Positions 35,172 to 44,959 of a stretch of 64,000 nt of DNA are shown here, one piece after another (position 1 is the first letter of the stretch; every line of letters begins with the position of its first letter). The DNA is from Cryptomeria japonica (lineage: Eukaryota; Streptophyta; Pinopsida; Cupressales; Cupressaceae), in assembly GCF_030272615.1 (NCBI RefSeq), contig NC_081406.1, forward strand, positions 266,334,192-266,398,191, in the 5' to 3' direction. A program made the position numbers and the translations under genes. Under the pieces are notes generated by a model. The model did not search any database. It saw nothing but the letters and a program-made list of their open reading frames with translations, and was not told where the DNA came from.

Positions 35172-35844
35172 TATTATTGGTGGACTCCTATATCTTACTT
35201 AGACTAGGCCTGACATCATGCATGTTGTGTGCATGGTTGCTAGATATCAAGTTGATCCGAAGGAGAGTTATTTCATTGTTGTTAAGAGAATATTCAGATA
35301 TCTAAAGGGAACTGAGGATTATGGTTTATGGTATCCAAATAATGATGACTTCATGTTGTGTGCTTACACTGATGCAGATTGGGTTGGTGATGTTAATGAT
35401 CGGAAGAGTACTACCAGTGGAGAATTCTTTTTAGTTAAGAAGTTGGTTTCATGGGCTAGCAAGAAACAAGATTCAATATCTTTAGCTACTGTTGAAGTAC
35501 AATACATTGTTGTTGCTAGTAATTGCACTCAGATAGTTTGGATGAAGCAAATGTTGAAAGATATCAGAGTTATTTATGATGAGCCTATTGTTATATACTG
35601 TGATAATTCTAGTGCTATAAACATGTCAAAGAATACGGTGCAACATTCAAAGACTAAGCATATATCAATCAAATATAATTACTTGAGAGAGCAAGTAAGT
35701 GAACAGAAGGTGAAGCTGGAATATGTATCTACAAAGGAACAAATGGCTAATATTTTCACTAAGCCTTTGCTTGCAGATATATTTGTTTATTTGAGAGACA
35801 AGTTAGGGGTATCCACCCCTCCTGATGAGAATCAGATGCATTGA
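35172..35844 (+). pseudogene. pol: Element H RNase H domain (broken)
   Basis: Continues RT after J: L-L-Y-L-T-(stop)-T-R-P-D, then an open 208-codon stretch from 35218. RNase H residues read Y-T-D-A-D-W-V-G-D, D-R-K-S-T-T-S-G and A-T-V-E-V-Q-Y, then Y-C-D-N-S-S-A-I-N and the C-terminal K-T-K-H-I-S-I-K-Y. It ends at TGA 35842-35844. The conserved Asp residues are intact. Confidence 0.85.
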
Positions 35845-36087
35845 GTTGCATTGATCCGATAAATTCAGAGCCTCCTTCTTTTATCTAGATTGATGATTTG
35901 GTATTTCTCATCTGCTGGAGTAGTCTGTTGATTTAGTTGTGTGTCCTGGGGGGAGAGAGATTCATGATTTTTTTTGGGAGAGAGTTTGATTTTCTTTTTT
36001 GGATATCTTTGGCATTTTTGTCAAAGGGGGAGAGAGATCATGTGAAAAAATTCTTTATCTATCTTGATCTTAGGGAGAGTTTGTTGG
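35845..36087 (+). other. Element H 3' untranslated tail, first part
   Basis: Non-coding, with CAAAGGGGGAGAGAGATCATG at about 36023, very like the corresponding tail of element A. It stops at TTTGTTGG (36080-36087), the 8-bp sequence duplicated at the far end of P (54663-54670), where the tail resumes. Confidence 0.75.
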
Positions 36088-36144
36088 GGGTCAGCTTAAC
36101 CAGCATAATCCAAGCTTTGACTGCTTAGGTGGCTCGTGTGGGCC
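36088..36144 (+). repeat. Element P left terminal inverted repeat
   Basis: It starts GGGTCAGCTTAACCAG and ends GTGTGGGCC. Core blocks shared with the right end are GCTTAACCA, AAGC, TTGAC, TTAGGTGG and GTGTGGGCC. Weak similarity may continue inward for another 100 bp. Confidence 0.8.
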
Positions 36145-36329
36145 TGTTTCTTTAGCTGTAACTTTCCGTTCAAATGATAGCCATCATTAAATGTTTGAAT
36201 TCAAAATGTTCCCACATGGTGGCATGTGGATATGCTCAATAATTTAATCTCAGAAATTCAGTTTGTTGTTCACATTCAAATTGTTGCCACCAATGGAAAA
36301 ATGGGTTTTGAATCCATAATTTTCCTTTT

Positions 36330-36457
36330 GTCAGTGCGTTGTCGGCCTATGTAAAAATGGGAGCGTTGCAGCAACCGTTGGATGTCTATCAAAGCGTAGT
36401 AGAATGGGAACTATTTTAAAATGCTTGGGTAGACATGTATGCAAATTGTGGAAGCAT
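36330..36457 (+). pseudogene. PPR protein fragment, left part (split by E)
   Basis: Plus-strand translation gives phrases typical of plant PPR proteins: K-M-G-A-L-Q-Q ... D-V-Y-Q-S-V-V-E, then V-D-M-Y-A-N-C-G-S-I-D at 36431-36462. A TAG or frameshift between them shows it is a pseudogene. The reading continues after element E at 43040 with the next PPR motif. PPR proteins normally bind organellar RNA; this fragment cannot. Confidence 0.8.
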
Positions 36458-36462
36458 AGACA

Positions 36463-37251
36463 TGTTAGGATTCCCAAAGATACTGAGAGGGGGGGGTGAA
36501 TCAGTATCTAACCGGTTAATGAATTTACTTGATTTAAAACATGAAATGCATATCAATACTATCTACCAGTAAACCAGAAATAATGCAATAAACAGGAATA
36601 ACAACAACCACATGAAAAGCACACCATAACATAGTAGTTTAACAAGGAAACCTCGTGTGGGAAAAATCTCAGTGGGATTTGTGACCCTCAATATTCGCTT
36701 ACTGGCCAATAAGTGAATATTACTCTTACAATAGGGGCCTGCACATGCAGGAAGGCCAAGTGCCTAGAGCTCACTACTCAATTACAAAATGGGAAGTCTC
36801 ACTGACTTACAAAATGGATTATGTAAATCCAATATCTGGTACTACTTTAAAATAGCATCTACTATGCCAGATCCAATACTGGTTTTAGCTCTACTTCATA
36901 CATAAACCCTTAACCTATATTTCACATATTAGGTCTGCCTTATTTCGCCTATCCACTTCCTTACAAAATGTTCTATAATGATCTCATATATATATGAGTC
37001 ATTTTACAACTTGCCAAGTCGTCTTACAATAATTTTACAATTAATTACAAAATATATTATAAACAAAATTCCTGTCGGCCTGGGTGTCGATATACTTCCA
37101 TTCACTGTCGGTGTCCTGTGTGCCGGTGTAGAGTTTGTCGTTGTTGGTGCCAATAAATTGTCTTGCCGGTTTCATATGATTGCAAGGTTTTCATCAATGA
37201 CAAAACCTTCAATCACCTACAATATCTCATTGGAGTGTGCATTTGCCAACA
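36463..37251 (-). repeat. Element E 3' LTR (left on the plus strand)
   Basis: 789 bp, the same length as its partner. On the minus strand it starts TGTTGGCAAATGCAC and ends GGGAATCCTAACA. It holds GTGGGT/TCCCAC-type sequences and the GATTCACCCCCCC box at 36490-36502 (reverse). Differences from the 5' LTR are mostly single C/T or A/G changes, a few percent by eye. Confidence 0.93.
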
Positions 37252-37275
37252 ATCTCCCCCTTTGGCATTGATGGC
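37252..37275 (-). promoter_or_regulatory. Element E polypurine tract
   Basis: On the minus strand, GCCATCAATGCCAAAGGGGG followed by AGAT abuts the 3' LTR. The same phrase precedes the 3' LTRs of copia elements H (54717-54740) and I (61988-62010). Confidence 0.85.
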
Positions 37276-37475
37276 AACACTCATGAGAAAAAGTGTCATC
37301 AAAAAAATCTGCCAGAATTGTCTTACCAAAAATGTGTGCTCCCCCTGAGCGGATGATCTCTACTTCTGGATTTTTCTCATCGCACTACTCCCCCTTTGAC
37401 ATCAATGATGAAGGTTGTCAAAGTGTCAATTGAGTGTGGTTTCCAGCTTCAACCCTGTAACTGGTTGGTTACAAT

Positions 37476-40400
37476 CTAAAAAAGGTTTGCCAATACCAGA
37501 TTCAGGCTCTCAGTGAACCATTCACTGTCCTTTAAAGTGGCCTCTATCCTCTGAATTGTACCTGTGAGGTGTTTCTTTTGTTGTTCTAGTGTCTTCTTTC
37601 CTTGAACTAGTGCCTTAGATATCTCTTTTCTCAAGGAGGCGAGGTAGTCCAATTTTGGACTAAGTCTCCATTTTAAATCTTTTGCCTTTCCTTTTATTCT
37701 TTCCTTTTCTATTTCCAATTTTAGAAGTTCCTCCTCAAAATCTGCTATTTTTTGCTCAAAAACTGATAATGGTTTAGATGAATTAATGAAATTGTCAACT
37801 AGTTTACTTATTTCTTCTTGTACCATACTGATCTTCTTGTCTATATCTACCATCAAAAAGTTTGTTTTACATGTATCTCTATACAATATTTAAACTCTTT
37901 TAGTGTTTTACATAGTGTCGGTAAAAGAGTGTCAAATTGTCTCATGCACTTCTTTATTTCTTCTTCAAAGAATTTATGCTTTTCTTTCTCAATTTTCTCT
38001 TTGAATGCTTCCTCATTTATTTGTTCCACTATCACAATGTTGTCAGTAATATACTTAGACAATGTGTCAAGTTGATTTAAAGAATCTTTGTTATCCACAT
38101 TACACTTGGGTGCGATCATTTTCAAAATTGGAATTGTCTCATCAATAGCTTTGTATGCTTGTGCACTGCACTCTATTATTTTCTTGATTGAATCCAATAG
38201 GACCTTAGTTACATTAGTAGGTTTGAATTCTTCCATGGATGTCCCAGATGTTTGTCCAACAATTTTTACAATCGGTAATCCACCAGTGTGAGTAACTTCT
38301 TTGCTTGTAGTGACCTCTGGTAGGTAAGTTTGTATTTGCATTTCTCTAAGCAAAGGTTTGGGTTTCTCATCTGCTGTCGGTGGCACTATCTCTACATGAA
38401 CTTTTTCCTATGAGGGAACCTGTTGCTCTGCCTGTTTCTCAGTGTTGTCCACTGTCGGTTGTTCCTCTGTACTGCTTGTTGCGAGTGGCTTAGTAGATGA
38501 ATCATTATGTACATCTATGGTCTTTGCTTTTCCATTGTCTGGGGTCACTGTAATGTTTTCTGTCGGTGGTTCTTTTGCCATTTCTGATTTCCCAGTTGAT
38601 TCCTTATCTACCACAATAATGACTTTCTGGGTGTCAATGTTCATTGTGTATAACACCTCAGAATCAGGATTTGTATCCTCAAGTGGTGTGTCCATATTCT
38701 CAGTTTCCAGTTGATTGTCAGTAGTAACTACCGGTGGAGTATTTAGAGGTAGTGGGAATAAGTTGTCTGTTATTTTTATACTGGGTGGTCCACCAACCTT
38801 ACCTTTTCCTTTGTCTTTTTCCTTCTGATATACCTTGAAGATTTTAGGTTTTAGATAGTCTTCTTATTTTTCTTTTTCTACCAGGAATATGTCCCATGCA
38901 TCTATTGTTTCTTCTGTTACCTAATTCACTCTTCCTTCCATTAGTGTTACATGCCGGTGAGCAGTTGAGAATACTGACCGGTTAGCCTCGAAGATTAATT
39001 GATCTATCTCATCAAGTGAGTTAACAGGGTGTACTGCAAGTAGTTTTTCAATCTTTATTTTCTTATCAAGCTTAGTAATAGCTACCCTTCTAGCTTCTAG
39101 TTTGCTATACAAATCTGTCGGTATTTCATCAACAATTTGCATCAAAAATTTCTTGTAAATATCTAAGTGTAAGATTACATTGTTTTCTATTTTCTCCTTG
39201 TCATCAGCGGATAGTGTGTCATATAATTTGTTAATGTTTTTCAACTTTCCATCCTTTGTAATTTCATTTAGAAGTTCATCAATAGTTTGTTGAGTCTTCT
39301 TCTTGAGAGTCATCTTTTTCTTTGGAGTTAATTTCTTTGTTGTGGGCCTCAGAGCTTGTTGCTTCTATCTTGTTTTTCTAGGAGAAGGTGAGAGTACTAG
39401 TGAAGCTTTTCTCTTTCTTTCAACTCTTTTGAATATAACCGGTATGTCACTTTCAAAAGAAGTTGCAATCGGTGACAGATGGGCTTCTAGTTGAAGTTCT
39501 TCTAGTTCACTCTCCTTAATACCGGTTTGTCTTAATACATCTTGTATGATAGCTTTTGCCTGCCAGGTTCCTTTTCTAACAATTGCCTCAACCTTCTAAA
39601 CTATTTTCCTTGATTGGATTCCACTTTCTATTGTTTTAGCATTTCCAAAAACTTCCTCATTAGGTTCCTTGGATGCTTCAAGGAGGGATTTTGCATAAGT
39701 TTCAACAATATTGTCATCTGTTTCATAGCCCATTTCAGTTACCCAAATGGTTCTAGGGACAACTGCCTCCATCCAAATTTCATCTTTCTTTATTACAAAA
39801 CAGATTTCCTTTTGGTACTTATCTACAATAGCTTGTGACAATCTAACTCTAGTTTTCATTTGGGCCTTCAATGCTTGAAAGTGCTCATTTATGTTCTTTT
39901 CTCTGTTCTCTCCCATGTTGTTTAGTAAATCTAACAACTGTTTGCCTACTGGTACATCAAAACCAAAATTTCTACTACCAATATCGGATACTTGTTTGGT
40001 TATGTGCAGCATTAGACAAACAAGTAGGTTTCCAAATCTGAATGTTCCCTTTTTGTCTTTCTTTATCTTTCCCAAATTGTCAATCAATTCATCTTTAAGC
40101 CATTCACACGCATCTATTCTTGCATTATCATTTACCATATCATAGGCACTTTTAATGCATAGGCTAGAGACTGAGTTTAACCTATTTGCATGAGTAGTTT
40201 TGTAGCCTAAGATCATACTGATAAATCTGACATTGATATCTGTTACATCATTTACCCTTAAAGATCTCTTATTAGATGTTGCACCGGTTAGGTTTATCAC
40301 TAGGTCATTTGAGACCTTCTTTGTTTTATCAGGTCTATTACTAGTGGAGGGTAACCCTGTCACAGCCTTTACTGCATCTTTTGTGATTTGGTGAACTGAG

Positions 40401-40780
40401 TCCAACCAGAAGAATGCACCATGTACCCTGCTTAGTACTATCCTTATATCATCCTTGGGAAAATCTAGGATACAAAGAATTTTAGTGAAACCTAGGGTTT
40501 CAACTATCTTGTGTTCAGGTTTGATATTTTCGGATTCATCACAAATTATAGATTTATACATATTCTTAATTTCCTCGTCACCTAATTCTTCTATATGATA
40601 GTGTATATACATTCTAGGGTCTTCAGCAAAAACTACTCCCTTAGGAATTTTAGAAAATACACCAATGTCATCATCTTTCTTAGCAATTTCAGGAATTAAC
40701 TGGAATATGGGTCTAGGGCGTTTAATAACTTTGACAACAGTAGGGTTTGCAATGAATTCAGGAGCAGATGAAGAAGCCAT
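37476..40780 (-). pseudogene. Element E ORF2: large protein with I-T-K-D...T-G-L-P domain and coiled-coil tail
   Basis: Starts at ATG 40780 (M-A-S-S-S-A-P-E-F). The first 394 codons are unbroken to a TAG at 39596. The same frame continues to 37853 with further stops near 39367, 38921, 38862 and 38408, several of them one C-to-T step from Gln, then a frameshift near 37860 leads to a last 136-codon helical part ending at 37476. The N-terminal part has I-T-K-D-A-V-K-A-V-T-G-L-P (about residue 135) and G-Y-K-T-T-H-A-N-R-L-N, shared with element F. This pattern recalls plant mobile-domain-like proteins of retroelements. The middle is T/E/P-rich; the end is coiled coil. No catalytic motif seen. Confidence 0.75.
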
Positions 40781-41086
40781 GGTTATTAATACCTTTATCT
40801 GCCTTAAGGAATGATTTCTTGATGAATTGATTCACTTCTTTGCTTGGAATACCTTCGCTCCAGAATTTTTGTGCTCTCGAAGATTTGAATGCTCGGTGAA
40901 ATGAAAATGGAGCCAAAACATTTGTTTTATAGTGTTAATTTCACCAACCACCATATTTAATGCTTGTTGGTTAAGTAATGACTTAACTTATCTGCCGATA
41001 TAGAAGTAATTCCAACTTCTCACCATCAACCGAGGGAATAATAGCATGTTTCACATTTGATTGCTAAACCCTCAAAGGAATTTTCT

Positions 41087-42174
41087 TCAGTTAGATAAAG
41101 AGTCTCCTACCAGTGGAGTGTTACTCTGTTCTACCAGTGGAGGAGTATTCCTATCAACATTTAGATCTAACTTTCTAATCCATTGTTTTGAGAATTCTTG
41201 CTTTACCTCTTCAACCTTTTCTTTACCCTTCAAACTAGCACCATTGTTATTTGTTTGTGATGCCTTACTTCTACAGAATTTTGCAATATGTCCAATCTTG
41301 TTACAAGCATAATAGGTCACATTGTTTTTCTGAATAGTTTTCCCATATCCTATGCTGGTTTGTGTTCTGCATTGGTTAGATAAATGTCCAAATCTCCCAC
41401 AAACATAACATCTTACATTCATTCTGCGATTCTCTAAATTAATTGACCGGTGGGTGTATTAGTGGTCTGATAATTTTTGGATCTACACTGATTTTCTCTA
41501 TGACCATACTTATTACAGTTAAAGCATTTGCCATTAAATTTATAAGCATTTGGTTGCCTTATCAGTTTGCTATGATCATGTGTGTTTGTTGTACCGGAGC
41601 TTTCACCAACTTCAAAGCCAAGGCCATTTGTATCACCATTAGGTTTCTGATTCTTCAGCATGTCACCAAGTTCTTCTAAGCTTTTCTTGAATTTTTCCTT
41701 GTGTTGATTTGCAACAGCCAGTTCTCTTTCCAATATTCCTTTATGTCTCAGGAGTTCATTTGAGTCATTTTGTGTATGCATCAGATCTGTCTTCAACATA
41801 TCATTTTCATGACTAAGTCTTGTATTTGTATTTTCAGCATCATTCAGTCGTCTAGTCAGGTCTTCTTCATTTTTCTTCCTATCTTCAATTTCTTTGCAAA
41901 ATCTCATGGTCATATCCTGCATCTCATTCTTTGTTGCCATGTTTTCTTGTTTCATCTTATTTATTAGATCATTAAGAGTTTCCTTTTCATCATTCTCATT
42001 TTGCATCTTTTCACAAAGTTCTCTTCTCTTGTTTCTTGCAATGGTAATATTTTCTTGAAGTGCTTGAATAATATCTTGTGCAGCTCTTATATCATCTTCA
42101 AGTTTGATATTTTTCAACTTTTCTGCATCATAGTCTGAGAGAGCTGCTTCTAATTGCTTCATCAAGTTTTCCAT
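41087..42174 (-). pseudogene. Element E ORF1: coiled-coil protein with CCHC zinc knuckles (gag-like)
   Basis: I choose ATG 42174 (M-E-N-L-M-K-Q-L-E-A-A-L) because it lies just after the primer site and aligns with the F start. About 170 residues of heptad-rich coiled coil are followed by G-L-G-F-E-V-G-E-S-S-G and the knuckle C-F-N-C-N-K-Y-G-H-R-E-N-Q-C. A deletion of roughly 30 bp with frameshift near 41434 removes knuckle 2. The other frame (41422-41087) gives C-Y-V-C-G-R-F-G-H-L-S-N-Q-C and C-Y-A-C-N-K-I-G-H-I-A-K-F-C. It likely binds element RNA. Confidence 0.82.
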
Positions 42175-42230
42175 CTCTACCGATGTCAAGATCTTCCTCA
42201 AGCTGTTAGGCTTCTGAAAATAGAGGAGCA

Positions 42231-42245
42231 GGCTCTGATACCAAT
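42231..42245 (-). promoter_or_regulatory. Element E primer binding site (tRNA-iMet)
   Basis: The minus strand reads ATTGGTATCAGAGCC directly after the 5' LTR, a perfect TGGTATCAGAGC as in plant copia elements. It is the best-preserved primer site in the window. Confidence 0.92.
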
Positions 42246-43034
42246 TGTTAGGATTCCCAAAGATACTGAGAGAGGGGGGTGAATCAGTATCTAATCGGTT
42301 AATGAATTTAGTTGATTTAAAACATGAAATGCATATCAATACTGTGTACCGGTAAACCAAAAATAATGCAATAAACAGGAATAACAACAACCACATGAAA
42401 AGCACACCATAACACAGTAGTTTAACAAGGAAACCCGATGTGGGAAAAACCTCAGTGGGATTTGTGACCCACAATATTCGCTTACTGGCCAATAAGTGAA
42501 TATTACTCTTACAATAGGGGCCTGCACATGCAAGAAGGCTAAGTGCCTAGAGCTCACTGCTCAATTACAAAATGGGAAGTCTCACTGACTTACAAAATGG
42601 ATTATGTAAATCCAATATCTGGTACTGCTTTAAAATAACATCTACTATGCTAGATCCAGTACCGGTTTTAGCTCTACTTCATACATAAACCCTTAACCTA
42701 TATTTCGCATATTAGGTCTGCCTTATTTTGCCTATCCACTTCCTTAAAAAATGTTCTATAATGATCTCATACATATATGAGTCATTTTAAAAATTACCAA
42801 GTCGGCTTACAATGATTTTACAATTAATTACAAAATATATTATAAACAAAATTCTTGTCAACCTGGGTGTCGGTATACTTCCTTTCACTGTCGGTGTCTT
42901 GTGTCTCGGTGTAGAGTTTGTCGTTGTTGGTGCCAGTAAATTGTCTTGCCGGTTTCATATGATTGCAAGGTTTCCATCAATGACAAAACCTTCAATCACC
43001 TACAATATCTCATTGGAGTGTGCATTTGCCAACA
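42246..43034 (-). repeat. Element E 5' LTR (right on the plus strand)
   Basis: 789-bp partner of 36463-37251, ending at the AGACA duplication. It would hold the promoter for minus-strand transcription. Open frames that run through it on either strand are not conserved coding sequence. Confidence 0.93.
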
Positions 43035-43039
43035 AGACA

Positions 43040-43600
43040 AATGCACAAATTATATGATGAGATGCCTCAAAAAATGTAGTCTCGAGAAATGCCATGATTG
43101 CAGGATATACGCAAAAGAGATTAGTTGAAAATGATCTAGAAAATTCAAGCAAATATGATTTTCTGGGGTAAAGCCAGACTCTGCAACCTTTGTTAGCATT
43201 CTCCTCTATGTGCCAATATCGGACCTTTGGAACAAGGTATGGAGATCCATCAAACCATAAAGGACAAAGGAATTTTGACAGATGTATGCCCATCTATTAG
43301 AAAATAATACAAGGGGTATATTTATGAGATATTATTATGATTGGAAATTTTCTAGTAGATATATATGAAAAATGTGGAACCATAAATAATGCACGTAAAT
43401 TGTTTGACAAAATGCCTCAATGAAACATGTTTGTGGGATATGCACAAAATCAATTTTGTAAGGGTGTTCTCAAAATATTTGAATTAATGAATCATTTTGG
43501 AACATGTTATGAAACTATAAACATTTCTTGTGTTATATGTGCATGCAATCATCAAGTTTAGTGCATGTGTGATGTACATACTTCAATGACATTGCATGTA
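43040..43600 (+). pseudogene. PPR protein fragment, continuation after E
   Basis: It continues the PPR from 36457: K-L-Y-D-E-M-P-Q-K and N-A-M-I-A-G-Y-T-Q-K near 43050-43120 (with small frameshifts), then a degraded stretch, then V-D-I-Y-E-K-C-G-T-I-N-N-A-R-K-L-F-D-K-M-P-Q (43352-43420) with a TGA after Q, and V-G-Y-A-Q-N-Q-F. At least two PPR motifs are readable. 43600-43804 shows nothing further. Confidence 0.82.
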
Positions 43601-43804
43601 ACCAATATTGCATTACACCTATATTTGATCATTATATGTCTATTATTGGCCTAGGAGAGAGAACCTTGTAGTTGAACGCTTTACAATTGTTGTGATAGTA
43701 GTTGTTGATTTAATACCCGTACTTGTCAATTTAATATCCAATTATTTTGACAACATTGCACCAATAGTAGTGACTTTAAAGTTGTTATTTCTATGATGAT
43801 TTAA

Positions 43805-44642
43805 AATTTAATTCCTTTAGATATAAACAAAATATAATAAAGAACAAAGCAACCACAAAGATCAACACCATAACACCATAGATATATATGTGGAAAACCT
43901 CAAAGAGGAAAACCCATGGTGGGATTTGTGACCCACAATATCTATCCACTGGTCAGCTGAATAAATATTACATAAAAAGGGGGCATGCACGTGCAAGAAG
44001 GCACACTACCTAGAGTGCACTGCTCATCACAAAGGAGCCTCACTGACTACATATATAAAGTATTGAATTAAAAACAAAATTGTGAACTCTGATTGTGCAT
44101 CTGATATGTTGGATGAGTTCTGGTTTAAGTACTAACTGTACCAGTTATCATTGTCTCCTTCTTTACCAGTAACCTTGTTTTCTTCCCAATCCTCTTGACA
44201 AATAACCAAGACTGACAACAAATCATTACATTCACATTCTATCAATAAATATCTCACTCGCATAATATCACATAACCTATCACATCTAGATCCCAAAATG
44301 ACCTAGATGGACTGACTTATATACCATTTACATACATAAACATGAATGCCTTATGTCATCTTACAATCATATTACAAAAGATAAATACATGTCGACGTAG
44401 ACAAAAATATAAACATTAATCTTCATGACTGTTTTCACTAAAACCTTTGCCGGATCAATCTTCTATGTCAGCCTCCAAATATCAATTCCTAGTTTGCTGG
44501 TTTTCCTTGCTTTCTGGTTCCCTTGAATACCAGATGTTAAACCTTGAATACCGGAGGATATCGGATAAGTATCCAACCTAAAATGATGTGTTTTGACATC
44601 AATAACAACACCATGATCCCATATGAGTGTCAATTGCCAGCA
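43805..44642 (-). repeat. Element F 3' LTR (truncated)
   Basis: It aligns with 49470-50332. It lacks the terminal part that would contain the GATTCACCCCCC box, and 27 bp near 43827. On the minus strand it begins TGCTGGCAATTGACAC at 44642, where the 5' LTR begins TGTTGGCATTTGACAC. It is preceded by a degenerate polypurine tract AAAGGAGGATAT at about 44643-44655. Confidence 0.85.
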
Positions 44643-44959
44643 ATATCCTCCTTTAGCATTGATGGCAACACTCATGTGAAAAATGGATCATTAAAGTTCT
44701 ATTCCAGTTCCTGTCCAAAAACTTCCCAAAAATATATCTCTGAAAGATACTCCCCCTAAGCTATACATTACTTCTTATGTATCTTAACATTTTTCACATC
44801 CAACCTCTCAATTCTCTGGCTTGTCGGGTTAACCTGTCCATATCCTTATCCAAAATAGAAATATTTGATTCAAAAAGAAAAATTTGACTATCAACAAAGT
44901 TGGTCAATGACTGAGTACCATCAAAATTATTTACAAGATTCTCCAATCGGACCTTAGCT

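Larger units (their letters stand above)
36463..43034 (-). mobile_element. Element E: RT-less LTR element with CCHC protein and large ORF2
   Basis: A complete element on the minus strand: two 789-bp LTRs (36463-37251 and 42246-43034), perfect 5-bp target duplication AGACA (36458-36462 and 43035-43039), tRNA-iMet primer site next to the right (5') LTR, and polypurine tract next to the left (3') LTR. The internal 5 kb encodes ORF1 (coiled coil plus zinc knuckles) and ORF2 (about 1,100 codons). No protease, integrase, RT or RNase H motif is present in any frame I read. It is inserted in PPR sequence of element P. Confidence 0.93.

Noticed and set aside
38088-40145. Several 65-90 codon plus-strand open frames opposite E ORF2
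   Set aside because: Shadows of the minus-strand ORF2; compositions rich in S, F and L are typical of antisense to K/E-rich coding.
42246-42557. Open frames running from the E 5' LTR into ORF1 (starting at 42492 or 42557, minus)
   Set aside because: The extension crosses the LTR and primer site; homology with F begins only at the ATG at 42174.
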